64,000 nt of DNA from Citrobacter amalonaticus (GCF_018323885.1 NZ_AP024585.1:1488001-1552000); one strand, 5' to 3'. Positions 11,118 to 22,331 are shown, counted from the first letter of the stretch. Program-made: numbers and translations. Notes: generated by a model not told the origin, from the sequence alone.

Positions 11118-12163
11118 TTCTGTTCCTGTTGTTCCTGAGCTTCACGCTTGCGCTCGGCAGCCAGCTCGGCTTTACGTTTTTGTTCGGCTTCTTCCCAGGC
11201 TTCATAGGCGTTAACGATACGGGCTACCACCGGGTGGCGCACGACGTCTTCGCTGTGGAAGAAGTTAAAGCTGATCTCGTCGACCTCTGCCAGCACCTCA
11301 ACGGCATGGCGCAGACCCGATTTGATGTTGCGCGGCAGGTCAATCTGCGTGACGTCGCCGGTAATCACCGCCTTCGAGTTAAAGCCGATACGGGTCAGGA
11401 ACATCTTCATCTGTTCGATAGTGGTGTTCTGACTTTCATCAAGAATGATAAAGGCATCGTTCAGTGTACGTCCGCGCATATAGGCCAGCGGAGCCACTTC
11501 AATCACGTTGCGCTCAATCAGCTTTTCAACTTTCTCGAAGCCGAGCATTTCGAACAGGGCGTCATACAGCGGGCGCAGATACGGGTCGACCTTCTGGCTC
11601 AAATCGCCTGGCAGGAAGCCCAGTTTTTCCCCGGCTTCAACCGCCGGACGGGTCAGTAGAATACGGCGGATCTCCTGGCGCTCAAGGGCATCCACGGCAG
11701 CGGCAACGGCGAGGTAGGTTTTCCCTGTACCGGCAGGACCGACGCCGAAGGTGATGTCATGGTCGAGAATGTTGGCGATGTACTGCGCCTGGTTAGGTGT
11801 ACGCGGTTTAATCACACCACGCTTGGTTTTGATATTGACCGCTTTGCCGTACTCGGGAACGCTCTCAGCGCTCTGCTCAAGCACACGCGCTTCTTTAATC
11901 GCAAGGTGGATTTGTTCCGGTTCGATATCCTGCGTCTGGCCGCGCATCGGCGCAGTATCCACATACAGGCTGCGCAGGATATCTGCCGCAGCGGTGACGC
12001 AAATCGGGCGACCGGTCAGTTTAAAATGGTTGTCACGGCGGTTAATCTCGATGCCGAGACGGCGTTCCAGCTGTTTGATGTTGTCGTCAAACGGGCCGCA
12101 AAGGCTCAGCAGGCGGGCGTTGTCTGCGGGCTCAAGGGTAATTTCGCGAGTGTCTGTGTTCAA
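11114..12163 (-). CDS. ybeZ: YbeZ, PhoH-like ATPase, YbeY partner
   Basis: PhoH-family P-loop ATPase, 349 residues. Walker A is GPAGTGKT and the Walker B-like segment is [10 protein letters not shown]. It partners with the RNase YbeY in rRNA handling. The likely start is TTG at 12161-12163, because AAGAGGA lies six bases before it and the protein then begins with (M)[14 protein letters not shown], as in E. coli. ATGs at 12181 and 12202 lack a good ribosome site. The C-terminus is a charged Lys/Glu/Gln-rich tail. Confidence 0.93.
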   Translation of the reverse strand: MNTDTREITLEPADNARLLSLCGPFDDNIKQLERRLGIEINRRDNHFKLTGRPICVTAAADILRSLYVDTAPMRGQTQDIEPEQIHLAIKEARVLEQSAESVPEYGKAVNIKTKRGVIKPRTPNQAQYIANILDHDITFGVGPAGTGKTYLAVAAAVDALERQEIRRILLTRPAVEAGEKLGFLPGDLSQKVDPYLRPLYDALFEMLGFEKVEKLIERNVIEVAPLAYMRGRTLNDAFIILDESQNTTIEQMKMFLTRIGFNSKAVITGDVTQIDLPRNIKSGLRHAVEVLAEVDEISFNFFHSEDVVRHPVVARIVNAYEAWEEAEQKRKAELAAERKREAQEQQEQK

Positions 12164-12291
12164 ACTGTTCCTCTTATGCATAGGGAGCCGGAAGGCGAAC
12201 ATTCACCGGCCTGTCAGGAAATTATTCACGCCACGGGTGAAAGGCGCAAGCACTGGAATAAAGATGGGGGCGCAGAGAGGAAATACAAGAG

Positions 12292-12352
12292 CCTTATCGG
12301 GCCTGTGAAGCGTCGTGCTTTGTAGGCCCGATAAGCGCAGCGTTATCGGGCA
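12292..12352. repeat. BIME-like paired palindromes between ybeZ and miaB
   Basis: Three related arms (cttatcgggcct, taggcccgataag, cgttatcgggca) make nested inverted repeats in the 209-base gap between miaB and ybeZ. They resemble REP units but have ccgat/atcgg cores. Confidence 0.6.
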
Positions 12353-12372
12353 TTTTGACGTTTTCAGCAGAA

Positions 12373-13797
12373 TTAAGGCTGCCAGAACCCGACGCCAATC
12401 TCGTTCTCTTTACGGGTTCGCGCAATCACCGATTCCGGGGTTTCTGCAATGCGCAGACCCATTTCGTCTTCGGTACGCACCACTTTCCCGCGCAGTGAGT
12501 TGGTCCAGACATCGGTAATTTCCACATCGACAAATTTACCAATCATCTCCGGCGTGCCTTCGAAGTTCACCACGCGGTTATTTTCGGTACGACCAGACAA
12601 TTCCATGATGCTCTTACGCGACGTTCCTTCTACCAGAATACGCTGAACGGTGCCGAGCATACGACGGCTCCAGGCCATTGCCTGCTGGTTAATGCGATCC
12701 TGAAGAATATACAGACGCTGTTTCTTCTCTTCTTCCGGCACATCATCGACCATATCGGCGGCTGGCGTTCCCGGACGTGCAGAGAAGATGAAGCTGTAGC
12801 TCATGTCGAAATTAACGTCAGCAATCAGCTTCATGGTCTGCTCGAAGTCCTGGGTGGTTTCACCTGGGAAGCCGACGATGAAGTCGGAGCTTATCTGAAT
12901 GTCCGGACGTGCCGCACGCAACTTGCGAATGATCGCTTTATATTCCAGCGCCGTGTGGGTACGTCCCATCAGATTCAGTACGCGATCCGAACCGCTCTGT
13001 ACCGGCAGGTGCAGGAAGCTCACCAGTTCCGGCGTGTCGCGATAGACGTCGATAATGTCGTCGGTGAACTCGATCGGATGGCTGGTGGTGAAGCGGATGC
13101 GATCGATACCGTCAATGGCGGCAACCAGACGCAGCAGGTCGGCGAACGAACCGGTGGTACCGTCGTAGTTTTGTCCGCGCCAGGCGTTGACGTTCTGGCC
13201 AAGCAGATTGACTTCACGGACGCCCTGAGCCGCAAGCTGGGCGATTTCAAACAGAATGTCATCAGACGGACGGCTGACTTCCTCACCGCGGGTGTAAGGC
13301 ACCACGCAGTAAGTACAATATTTGTTGCAGCCTTCCATAATAGAGACAAACGCGGTCGGACCTTCCGCACGCGGTTCTGGCAGGCGGTCAAACTTCTCGA
13401 TCTCCGGGAAGCTAATATCAACAACCGGACTACGGTTGCCGCGAACGGAGTTAATCATTTCCGGCAGGCGATGCAGCGTTTGCGGCCCGAAGATAATGTC
13501 GACATAGTGCGCGCGTTGGCGGATATGATCGCCTTCCTGAGACGCCACACACCCGCCGACGCCGATGATCAGATCGGGATTTTTCTCTTTCAAGAGCTTC
13601 CAGCGGCCCAACTGATGGAAGACTTTTTCCTGAGCCTTCTCGCGGATTGAGCAGGTATTCAGCAGCAGCACATCCGCTTCTTCCGCCACATCGGTCAGTT
13701 GATACCCGTGAGTGGCATCCAGCAGATCGGCCATCTTCGATGAATCGTATTCGTTCATCTGACAGCCCCAGGTTTTAATATGGAGTTTTTTGGTCAT
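12373..13797 (-). CDS. miaB: MiaB, tRNA-2-methylthio-N6-isopentenyladenosine synthase
   Basis: Radical SAM methylthiotransferase that converts i6A37 to ms2i6A37 in tRNAs reading UNN codons. The 474 residues comprise an N-terminal MTTase domain with cysteines in [17 protein letters not shown] and GGCVASQ, a radical SAM domain with CNKYCTYC, and a C-terminal TRAM domain. The start is ATG 13795-13797 ([12 protein letters not shown]); a longer in-frame start would add 31 unlikely residues. It is divergent from ubiF with 145 bases between. Confidence 0.97.
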   Translation of the reverse strand: MTKKLHIKTWGCQMNEYDSSKMADLLDATHGYQLTDVAEEADVLLLNTCSIREKAQEKVFHQLGRWKLLKEKNPDLIIGVGGCVASQEGDHIRQRAHYVDIIFGPQTLHRLPEMINSVRGNRSPVVDISFPEIEKFDRLPEPRAEGPTAFVSIMEGCNKYCTYCVVPYTRGEEVSRPSDDILFEIAQLAAQGVREVNLLGQNVNAWRGQNYDGTTGSFADLLRLVAAIDGIDRIRFTTSHPIEFTDDIIDVYRDTPELVSFLHLPVQSGSDRVLNLMGRTHTALEYKAIIRKLRAARPDIQISSDFIVGFPGETTQDFEQTMKLIADVNFDMSYSFIFSARPGTPAADMVDDVPEEEKKQRLYILQDRINQQAMAWSRRMLGTVQRILVEGTSRKSIMELSGRTENNRVVNFEGTPEMIGKFVDVEITDVWTNSLRGKVVRTEDEMGLRIAETPESVIARTRKENEIGVGFWQP

Positions 13798-13942
13798 CGA
13801 CTTGCTCTTGCGAAATAGTGGCTGAATTGCAGGGCGCATAGTGTAATGCTTTGCTGCCCTGGTGACCAGTATGACCGTTATCAGCCTCAAGGGGTAAAAA
13901 ATCCTGTAAACTTGTCTTATTCATGCAACAGGATGATTGACC

Positions 13943-15118
13943 ATGACAAATCAACCAACGGAAATTGCCATTGTCGGCGGGGGAATGGTCGGTGGCGCAC
14001 TGGCGCTGGGACTGGCACAACACGGCTTCACAGTAACGGTGATTGAACACGCCGCGCCTGCGCCGTTTGTTGCACACAGCCAGCCGGACGTGCGTATTTC
14101 GGCGATCAGCGCCGCCTCGGTTTCACTGCTGAAGGGACTCGGCGTCTGGGATGCCGTGCAGGGGATGCGCAGTCATCCCTATCGTCGACTGGAAACCTGG
14201 GAGTGGGAAAACGCACATGTGGTGTTTGACGCCAGCGAACTGAAGCTGCCGCTACTTGGGTATATGGTTGAAAACAACGTTCTGCAACAGGCGCTCTGGC
14301 AGGCGCTGGAAGCGCATCCGAAAGTGACGCTGCGGGTTCCGGCTTCGCTGATTGCGCTGCATCGCCATAACGAACGTCATGAGCTGGAACTGGCCGGTGG
14401 CGAGCGAATCACCGCAAAACTGGTGATTGGCGCGGATGGCGCAAATTCGCAGGTGCGGCAGATGGCCGGCATTGGCATTCACGCCTGGCAGTATGCGCAA
14501 TCCTGTATGCTGATTACCGTTCAGTGCGAGAATGACCCTGGTGACAGCACCTGGCAGCAGTTTACGCCGGAGGGGCCGCGCGCGTTTCTGCCGCTGTTCG
14601 ATAACTGGGCATCGCTGGTGTGGTATGACTCACCGGCGCGGATCCGTCAGTTGCAGGGGCTAAGTATGTCGCAGCTTCAGACGGAGATCGCGAAGCATTT
14701 CCCGGCGCGTCTGGGACAGGTGATGCCCGTCGCGGCAGGTGCGTTTCCGCTGACGCGCCGTCATGCCCTACAATATGTGCAGCCGGGGCTGGCGCTGGTT
14801 GGTGATGCGGCGCACACCATTCATCCGCTGGCCGGGCAGGGGGTAAACCTGGGCTATCGCGACGTGGATGCGCTGATTGATGTGCTGGTGAATGCCCGCA
14901 GTTATGGCGAGTCCTGGGCGAGTCAGCCGGTTCTGAAACGTTACCAGACCCGGCGCATGGCAGATAACTTCATCATGCAAAGCGGGATGGATCTGTTCTA
15001 CGCCGGATTCAGTAATGATATGCAGCCGCTGCGGATTATTCGTAACCTTGGACTAATGGCGGCTGAACGCGCTGGCGTGTTAAAACGTCAGGCGCTGAAA
15101 TACGCATTAGGGCTGTAG
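13943..15118 (+). CDS. ubiF: UbiF, 3-demethoxyubiquinol 3-hydroxylase
   Basis: FAD-dependent monooxygenase of aerobic ubiquinone synthesis (C6 ring hydroxylation), 391 residues. The N-terminal dinucleotide fold GGGMVGG and the second FAD motif GDAAHTIHPLAGQGVNLG are intact. The ATG at 13943 is preferred to an in-frame TTG at 13937 because AGGA lies nine bases upstream of the ATG and only three before the TTG. It ends next to a hairpin and converges on the tRNA operon. Confidence 0.96.
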   Translation: MTNQPTEIAIVGGGMVGGALALGLAQHGFTVTVIEHAAPAPFVAHSQPDVRISAISAASVSLLKGLGVWDAVQGMRSHPYRRLETWEWENAHVVFDASELKLPLLGYMVENNVLQQALWQALEAHPKVTLRVPASLIALHRHNERHELELAGGERITAKLVIGADGANSQVRQMAGIGIHAWQYAQSCMLITVQCENDPGDSTWQQFTPEGPRAFLPLFDNWASLVWYDSPARIRQLQGLSMSQLQTEIAKHFPARLGQVMPVAAGAFPLTRRHALQYVQPGLALVGDAAHTIHPLAGQGVNLGYRDVDALIDVLVNARSYGESWASQPVLKRYQTRRMADNFIMQSGMDLFYAGFSNDMQPLRIIRNLGLMAAERAGVLKRQALKYALGL

Positions 15119-15127
15119 TGTTGATAA

Positions 15128-15157
15128 AGGCCTGATGGCGGTACGCTTATCAGGCCT
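15128..15157. terminator. Hairpin after ubiF (REP-like)
   Basis: Perfect inverted repeat aggcctgat/atcaggcct around a short loop, ten bases past the ubiF stop. It could serve as a 3' stabiliser or, with the next hairpin, a bidirectional end between ubiF and the convergent tRNA operon. Confidence 0.5.
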
Positions 15158-15177
15158 GTTCGTTGGTCACTAGCAGA

Positions 15178-15208
15178 AAAGCAAAAAGCTCGCCGAAGCG
15201 AGCTTTTC
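15178..15208 (-). terminator. Intrinsic terminator of the tRNA operon
   Basis: The minus strand reads an AAAGCTCGC/GCGAGCTTT stem with a TTCG tetraloop followed by TTTTTGCTTTT. It lies five bases beyond the last tRNA (glnX) and ends the seven-tRNA transcript. Confidence 0.9.
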
Positions 15209-15213
15209 TGATG

Positions 15214-15288
15214 TGGCTGGGGTACGAGGATTCGAACCTCGGAATGCCGGAATCAGAATCCGGTGCCTTACCGCTTGGCGATACCCCA
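15214..15288 (-). tRNA. glnX: tRNA-Gln (anticodon CUG)
   Basis: 75 bases, genomically encoded CCA end, cloverleaf arms complete, anticodon loop TTCTGAT giving CUG. It is identical to the copy at 15373-15447. It is the last tRNA of the operon by transcription order; the symbol follows the E. coli order. Confidence 0.95.
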
Positions 15289-15290
15289 AT

Positions 15291-15350
15291 GGTATGTCGG
15301 TTATCTCGTGCCGGACTCAGCCCGGTGCTTTACAGCCTGGAGATATCCAA
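15291..15350 (-). pseudogene. Decayed tRNA-Gln-like segment
   Basis: The glnX-glnV spacer is 84 bases and includes a stretch resembling a tRNA-Gln gene. Positions 15320-15349 match the 5' half (acceptor, D arm and start of the anticodon stem) of the flanking tRNA-Gln at 23 of 30 bases, and a shared tgccgga precedes it. The T arm is shortened and the CCA end is missing; the anticodon loop is altered. In E. coli this spacer is about half as long. It looks like a relic of an extra tandem tRNA-Gln copy. It is unlikely to make a charged tRNA. Confidence 0.65.
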
Positions 15351-15372
15351 TAGTGCAGTACATCTTGAAATT

Positions 15373-15447
15373 TGGCTGGGGTACGAGGATTCGAACCTCG
15401 GAATGCCGGAATCAGAATCCGGTGCCTTACCGCTTGGCGATACCCCA
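15373..15447 (-). tRNA. glnV: tRNA-Gln (anticodon CUG)
   Basis: 75 bases with encoded CCA, identical to the glnX copy. The TTCTGAT anticodon loop reads CAG codons. Confidence 0.95.
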
Positions 15448-15494
15448 ACAAATTGTTTTTGAACCCGTTTAAAGAAACTAACGTGTTCTGAATA

Positions 15495-15571
15495 TGGTGG
15501 CTACGACGGGATTCGAACCTGTGACCCCATCATTATGAGTGATGTGCTCTAACCAACTGAGCTACGTAGCC
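15495..15571 (-). tRNA. metU: Elongator tRNA-Met (CAU)
   Basis: 77 bases with encoded CCA; the anticodon loop contains CAT, and the acceptor stem begins GGCTACG as in E. coli elongator tRNA-Met. It is identical to the copy at 15889-15965. Confidence 0.94.
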
Positions 15572-15586
15572 AGGGTGTTTCTTCGA

Positions 15587-15661
15587 TGGCTGGGGTACCT
15601 GGATTCGAACCAGGGAATGCCGGTATCAAAAACCGGTGCCTTACCGCTTGGCGATACCCCA
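15587..15661 (-). tRNA. glnW: tRNA-Gln (anticodon UUG)
   Basis: 75 bases with encoded CCA; the anticodon loop TTTTGAT gives UUG, reading CAA and CAG. It differs from the CUG copies in the anticodon stem-loop and T stem only. It is identical to glnU. Confidence 0.95.
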
Positions 15662-15697
15662 ATGACCGTCGCGGTAATCCGCAAACTCGAAGAAAAA

Positions 15698-15772
15698 TGG
15701 CTGGGGTACCTGGATTCGAACCAGGGAATGCCGGTATCAAAAACCGGTGCCTTACCGCTTGGCGATACCCCA
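15698..15772 (-). tRNA. glnU: tRNA-Gln (anticodon UUG)
   Basis: 75 bases with encoded CCA, identical to glnW 36 bases away. Confidence 0.95.
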
Positions 15773-15795
15773 TCCGTGCAACGCTTTTATGGGAA

Positions 15796-15880
15796 TGGTG
15801 CGGGAGGCGAGACTTGAACTCGCACACCTTGCGGCGCCAGAACCTAAATCTGGTGCGTCTACCAATTTCGCCACTCCCGC
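15796..15880 (-). tRNA. leuW: tRNA-Leu (anticodon UAG)
   Basis: 85 bases with encoded CCA and a long variable arm typical of tRNA-Leu. The anticodon loop ATTTAGG gives UAG. It matches E. coli leuW. Confidence 0.94.
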
Positions 15881-15888
15881 AAAAAAGA

Positions 15889-15965
15889 TGGTGGCTACGA
15901 CGGGATTCGAACCTGTGACCCCATCATTATGAGTGATGTGCTCTAACCAACTGAGCTACGTAGCC
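15889..15965 (-). tRNA. metT: Elongator tRNA-Met (CAU)
   Basis: 77 bases with encoded CCA, identical to metU. It is the first tRNA of the operon, only eight bases before leuW, about 24 bases after the GC-rich discriminator. Confidence 0.94.
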
Positions 15966-16004
15966 CTCTTTTTTCGCGCTTACCTTATCGGCGTTGCGGG
16001 GCGC

Positions 16005-16033
16005 ATTATGCGTATTGAGCCTTGAAGCGTCAA
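16005..16033 (-). promoter_or_regulatory. Promoter of the metT-glnX tRNA operon
   Basis: The minus strand has TTGACG (16028-16033), a 17-base spacer, and CATAAT (16005-16010), a near-consensus sigma-70 promoter. A GC-rich stretch (GCGCCCCG) follows directly, the discriminator type that makes stable-RNA promoters sensitive to ppGpp. No gene is seen in 15966-16149. Confidence 0.85.
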
Positions 16034-16149
16034 CCCCTTTTTCATCGAAAACGCCCGGAATGTGACTGTTTGGTTAGGTTGCGAACAGCGTGGCGCAATA
16101 TTCGGCAATTATTGGTTATTAATCGCTTTCTGAACCGTTTTTCAGGATC

Positions 16150-16176
16150 AAAAAAGGGCCCCGAAAGGCCCTTTTT
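16150..16176 (-). terminator. Intrinsic terminator of asnB
   Basis: AGGGCC/GGCCCT stem with A- and T-runs on either side (minus strand ends in TTTTTT), starting 13 bases past the asnB stop. The symmetry could also stop transcription from the other side. Confidence 0.88.
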
Positions 16177-16188
16177 CATCAGCGTGGC

Positions 16189-17853
16189 TTATTGATAAGC
16201 GGACTGGTGAACACCCACTGCGCGACCAGATGGATCGTTCATGGTTTTGAACGCTTCGTCCCATTCGATCGCCTTAGCAGAAGAGCAGGCGACGGAAGGG
16301 CCACCCGGTACACATTCTGCGGCGCTTGGTACCGGGAACAACTCTTCGAAGATCTCGCGGTACAGATACGCTTCTTTTGAGGACGGCGTGTTGTACGGGA
16401 AGCGGAAGCGGGCGGTTTCCAGTTGCTGATCGGAAACTTGCTTAGCGGCCACCTCTTTCAGGGTGTCGATCCAACTGTAACCCACACCGTCGGAGAACTG
16501 CTCTTTCTGACGCCATGCGACGCTTGCCGGCAGATAGGATTCAAAACATTCGCGAAGGATATGTTTTTCCATCTTGCCGTTGCCGCACATTTTATCTTCC
16601 GGGTTGATGCGCATCGCCACGTCGAGGAATTTTTTATCCAGGAACGGGACGCGTGCTTCCACCCCCCAGGCCGACATCGCCTTGTTGGCGCGGGCGCAGT
16701 CGAACATGTGCAGCGCCTGGAGTTTGCGTACGGTCTCTTCGTGCAGTTCTTTGGCGTCTGGCGCCTTATGGAAATAGAGATAGCCGCCGAACACTTCATC
16801 CGACCCTTCGCCAGACAGCACCATTTTGATGCCCATCGCCTTGATCTTACGCGACATTAAGTACATCGGCGTGGAGGCGCGAATGGTGGTGACATCGTAG
16901 GTTTCGATGTGATAAATCACGTCGCGGATCGCGTCCAGCCCTTCCTGTACCGTAAAGTGAATCTCATGGTGTACGGTCCCCAGATGGTTCGCCACTTCCT
17001 GCGCGGCTTTCAGATCCGGAGAGCCTTCCAGACCGACGGCAAAGGAGTGGAGTTGCGGCCACCAGGCTTCAGAACGTTCGTCATCTTCGACACGACGGGC
17101 GGCGAATTTTTTGGTGATCGCTGAGATAACGGAAGAGTCCAGGCCGCCAGAGAGCAGCACGCCGTAAGGCACGTCTGACATCAGGTGGCTTTTGACGGAA
17201 TCTTCCAGCGCCTGACGCAGTTCGTTTTTGTCGGTAACGTTATCTTTTACCGCGTCAAAATCGAACCAGTCACGCTGATAGTACTGACGGATTTCACCGT
17301 CTTTGCTCCACAGATAGCTCCCCGCCGGGAACTCTTTAATGGTGCGGCACACCGGCACCAGCGCTTTCATTTCTGACGCCACATACAGGTTGCCGAATTC
17401 GTCGTAGCCCATATACAGCGGGATAATGCCGATATGGTCGCGACCAATCAAATATGCATCCTGCTCGCTGTCATACAGCGCGAAGGCAAACATCCCTTGC
17501 AGGTCGTCAAGAAACTCTACGCCTTTTTCCTGATACAGCGCGAGGATCACTTCGCAGTCAGAGCCGGTCTGGAACGCGTAGCGATCGCCATATTCTGCAC
17601 GCAGCGCCTGGTGGTTATAGATTTCACCGTTGACGGCCAGCACGTGGGTTTTCTTTTCGTTATACAGCGGCTGCGCACCGGCGTTGACGTCGACAATCGA
17701 CAGACGTTCATGGGCCAGAATGGCCTTATCACAGGCATAAATACCGGACCAGTCCGGGCCGCGATGGCGCATCAGGCGTGACAGCTCAAGCGCTTTTTTA
17801 CGCAGTTCACCTGCATCTGACTTAATATCGAATACGCCGAAAATTGAACACAT
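16189..17853 (-). CDS. asnB: Asparagine synthetase B (glutamine-hydrolysing)
   Basis: Converts aspartate, glutamine and ATP to asparagine. The 554 residues comprise an N-terminal class II glutamine amidotransferase domain (nucleophile Cys2 in MCSIFGVFD, exposed after Met removal) and a C-terminal synthetase domain with the PP-loop LLSGGLDSS. The start MCSIFG at 17851-17853 is forced by the Cys2 requirement; an upstream frame would mask it. It lies downstream of nagD as in E. coli, with its own 226-base upstream region before the nagD hairpin. Confidence 0.97.
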   Translation of the reverse strand: MCSIFGVFDIKSDAGELRKKALELSRLMRHRGPDWSGIYACDKAILAHERLSIVDVNAGAQPLYNEKKTHVLAVNGEIYNHQALRAEYGDRYAFQTGSDCEVILALYQEKGVEFLDDLQGMFAFALYDSEQDAYLIGRDHIGIIPLYMGYDEFGNLYVASEMKALVPVCRTIKEFPAGSYLWSKDGEIRQYYQRDWFDFDAVKDNVTDKNELRQALEDSVKSHLMSDVPYGVLLSGGLDSSVISAITKKFAARRVEDDERSEAWWPQLHSFAVGLEGSPDLKAAQEVANHLGTVHHEIHFTVQEGLDAIRDVIYHIETYDVTTIRASTPMYLMSRKIKAMGIKMVLSGEGSDEVFGGYLYFHKAPDAKELHEETVRKLQALHMFDCARANKAMSAWGVEARVPFLDKKFLDVAMRINPEDKMCGNGKMEKHILRECFESYLPASVAWRQKEQFSDGVGYSWIDTLKEVAAKQVSDQQLETARFRFPYNTPSSKEAYLYREIFEELFPVPSAAECVPGGPSVACSSAKAIEWDEAFKTMNDPSGRAVGVHQSAYQ

Positions 17854-18079
17854 AACCTTCTCCGTTAACCTGTTGCGTAATGCTTTTTGTGTTTGCTTGC
17901 TAAAGAAAATGCCGCAAAGAAACAAGAGGCGCAAGGGGTTTGCGGTCTGAAAAAGAAAAAACGCAATGGCTATTGCTGAATGGTGAAAAAAGATTACGTA
18001 TTGAGCATATTCATTGATGGATTATCAGTTTTTTGCCACTTTTGTTGAATGGAGTGGTTTTTTATGAGGCAGAAATGAA

Positions 18080-18103
18080 GAACCACGTCCTGAGACGTGG
18101 TTC
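18080..18103 (-). terminator. Hairpin after nagD
   Basis: Perfect gaaccacgtc/gacgtggttc inverted repeat just past the nagD stop, at the end of the nagBACD transcript. The U-tract is poor, so it may be a weak or Rho-assisted end. Confidence 0.5.
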
Positions 18104-18106
18104 GCT

Positions 18107-18859
18107 TTAAATAACGTCGATTTCAGCGACGGAGGGATAAATCCAGCTCGGGCGGAACGGCATACTGTCGATGTCATCCAGCGTGGAAACGCCGGAGAGC
18201 ACCAGAATGGTTTCGAGTCCCGCCTGGAAGCCCGCGAGAATATCGGTGCGCAGGTTATCGCCGACAATGACCGTCTCTTCCGAGTGCGCCTGCATTTTAT
18301 TTAACGCCGCGCGAATGATCCACGGACTGGGTTTACCAACGTAGAACGGTTTACGACCGGAGATTTTTTCGATACCTGCACAGAGCGCGCCACAGGCCGG
18401 ATAAAACCCGCGACCGTGAGTGTCCGGGTTGGTAGCGATAAAGCGTGCGCCGTTGGCCACAAAGTAAGCTGCTTTGTGCATCATGTCCCAGTTGTAGGAA
18501 CGGGTCTCGCCAACGATAACGAAATCCGGGTTTACATCGGTAATGGTGAAACCGGCTTTATACAATTCGTGGATCAGTGCGCCTTCGCCGACCACATATG
18601 CCTTTTTCCCTTCCTGACGACGCAGGAAATCGGCGGTCGCCATGGCCGAGGTATAAAACACGCTGTCCGGCACATTGACGCCAGCCGTCGCGAAACGGTT
18701 CGCCAGATCCTGGCCGGTCTGCGACGGGTAATTGGTCAACAGCACCAGCGGCAGGCCTTTTTCCATTACGCCAGTCAAAAATTCCGCCGCACCCGGTACG
18801 GCGACGTTGTCGTGCATTAGCACGCCGTCGATATCACAAATGACATTCTTAATGGTCAT
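18107..18859 (-). CDS. nagD: UMP phosphatase NagD (UmpH)
   Basis: HAD-superfamily nucleoside monophosphatase, 250 residues, preferring UMP; also called umpH. HAD motif I is DIDGVL at residues 9-14, motif II includes LLTNYPS, and the C-terminal motif IV is VIVGDNLRTDILAG. A C2-type cap lies between. It is the last gene of nagBACD, 46 bases after nagC. Confidence 0.95.
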   Translation of the reverse strand: MTIKNVICDIDGVLMHDNVAVPGAAEFLTGVMEKGLPLVLLTNYPSQTGQDLANRFATAGVNVPDSVFYTSAMATADFLRRQEGKKAYVVGEGALIHELYKAGFTITDVNPDFVIVGETRSYNWDMMHKAAYFVANGARFIATNPDTHGRGFYPACGALCAGIEKISGRKPFYVGKPSPWIIRAALNKMQAHSEETVIVGDNLRTDILAGFQAGLETILVLSGVSTLDDIDSMPFRPSWIYPSVAEIDVI

Positions 18860-18905
18860 GAACTACCCAGGAGATGTGTTATTAATCCGATACTATAAGA
18901 GCGCA

Positions 18906-20126
18906 TCAGTTTTCCAGCAAATGCTGGAGCAAAATACCGTTGAGCATAGCGCGTTTTACCAGCGCAAACGCACCGATGGCTGAGCGGTGATCCAACGTAG
19001 AACGCACCACGGGCAAATTCGTGCGAAACGCCTTCAGCGCCTGCGTATTAATGCAGCTTTCAATGGCGGGTAACAGCACTTTATCGGCTTCGGTGATCTC
19101 ACCGGCAATCACGACTTTTTGTGGATTAAACAAGTTGATGGCGATCGCAATGGTTTTGCCCAGATGACGCCCGACGTGCTCGATCACCTCAGAAGCCAGG
19201 CTGTCGCCCTTATTTGCCGCCTTGCAGATGGTTTTGATCGTGCAGTCTTCCAGCGGAACACGGCTCTGGTAACCTTGCTTGAGCAGATTAAGAACGCGAT
19301 GTTCAATCGCCGCGTTTGCAGCAATGGTTTCCAGACAACCGAAGTTGCCGCAGTGGCAGCGCTCGCCCAATGGTTCAACCTGGATGTGACCAATCTCGCC
19401 AACGTTGCCGTTACGACCAATAAAAATTCGCCCGTTAGAGATGATTCCGGCGCCTGTTCCGCGGTGGACGCGCACCAGAATGGAGTCTTCGCAATCCTGA
19501 CTTGCACCAAAGTAGTGCTCTGCCAGCGCCAGACTGCGGATATCGTGACCGACAAAACAGGTGACGAGGAACCGTTTTTCCAGTGCCTCAACCAGTCCCC
19601 AGTTCTCCACCTGAATATGCGGCATATAGTGGATCTTGCCGCTTTCCGGATCGACAAGCCCCGGCAGAATCACGGAAATGGCGATGAGCTCGCGGATTTT
19701 GCGCTGATTGCTGTCAATAAAAGCGGTAATGGCGTTGAGCAACGCGTGTTCCAGCGTTTCCTGCGTCCGTTCGGGCAGAGGATAGTGCTCTTCCGCCAGC
19801 ACTTTGCTGCTCAGGTCGAACAGGGTGATGGTCGCGTCGTGGCGGCCAAGACGCACGCCAATGGCGTGAAAACTGCGGGTTTCGGTGACGATAGAGATGG
19901 CGCGGCGGCCTCCGGTGGAGGCCTGTTGATCGACTTCTTTGATCAGTCCGCGTTCAATCAGTTGACGCGTAATTTTGGTTACGCTGGCGGGGGCAAGCTG
20001 GCTTTGTTCGGCAATCTGGATCCGCGAGATTGGCCCATGCTGGTCAATCAGGCGGTAAACGGCCGCGCTGTTAAGCTGTTTTACGAGATCAACATTACCT
20101 ATTTGAGCTTGTCCGCCTGGTGTCAT
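18906..20126 (-). CDS. nagC: NagC, N-acetylglucosamine-responsive repressor
   Basis: 406-residue ROK-family transcription factor. An N-terminal winged helix-turn-helix (about residues 20-75) is followed by a kinase-like sugar-binding domain with the ROK zinc motif CHCGNFGCLE. It represses nagE-nagBACD and chitin genes, and is released by GlcNAc-6-phosphate. It lies eight bases after nagA. Candidate operators are seen at 22237-22259, 22332-22354 and 26556-26575. Confidence 0.97.
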   Translation of the reverse strand: MTPGGQAQIGNVDLVKQLNSAAVYRLIDQHGPISRIQIAEQSQLAPASVTKITRQLIERGLIKEVDQQASTGGRRAISIVTETRSFHAIGVRLGRHDATITLFDLSSKVLAEEHYPLPERTQETLEHALLNAITAFIDSNQRKIRELIAISVILPGLVDPESGKIHYMPHIQVENWGLVEALEKRFLVTCFVGHDIRSLALAEHYFGASQDCEDSILVRVHRGTGAGIISNGRIFIGRNGNVGEIGHIQVEPLGERCHCGNFGCLETIAANAAIEHRVLNLLKQGYQSRVPLEDCTIKTICKAANKGDSLASEVIEHVGRHLGKTIAIAINLFNPQKVVIAGEITEADKVLLPAIESCINTQALKAFRTNLPVVRSTLDHRSAIGAFALVKRAMLNGILLQHLLEN

Positions 20127-20134
20127 ACTTTCTC

Positions 20135-22142
<2,008 letters not shown>

Positions 22143-22236
22143 TCTTCACCTCAGAAAGTAAATGTAAGCCGTTGACGGATTGTGCAGGTGCATGACAAAG
22201 CGTAACCTGGCATGCATCAGTTGGGTCAATCTGTCT

Positions 22237-22259
22237 TGATTTTTTGGATGATAAAATAA
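22237..22259. promoter_or_regulatory. Candidate NagC operator near nagB
   Basis: AT-rich imperfect palindrome (TTATTTTATC facing AAAAAATCA) in the nagB-nagE divergent region. Its centre is about 95 bases from the better nagE-proximal palindrome, close to the spacing that lets NagC loop DNA in E. coli. Weaker match than its partner. Confidence 0.45.
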
Positions 22260-22303
22260 GTTTTCCCACATAGCCAGTAAAAGGGAGTGAATATAACGAT
22301 ATT

Positions 22304-22321
22304 TGGTGACTAAACTCACAA
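22304..22321. promoter_or_regulatory. CRP site between nagB and nagE
   Basis: GGTGA-N6-TCACA, a near-perfect cAMP-CRP half-site pair, lies between the two candidate NagC operators, matching the known activation of both nag transcripts by CRP in E. coli. Confidence 0.7.
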
Positions 22322-22331
22322 AAAACACGCT

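Noticed and set aside
15163..15932. Overlapping open frames with repeated peptide motifs in the tRNA region
   Set aside because: The repeats are just translated tandem tRNA genes (GYEDSNLGMPES and similar). They are common false protein predictions.
15178..15965. Regular repeats that could suggest a CRISPR-like array
   Set aside because: The repeat units are complete tRNA genes of 75-85 bases with CCA ends; the spacers are unequal and there are no cas genes.
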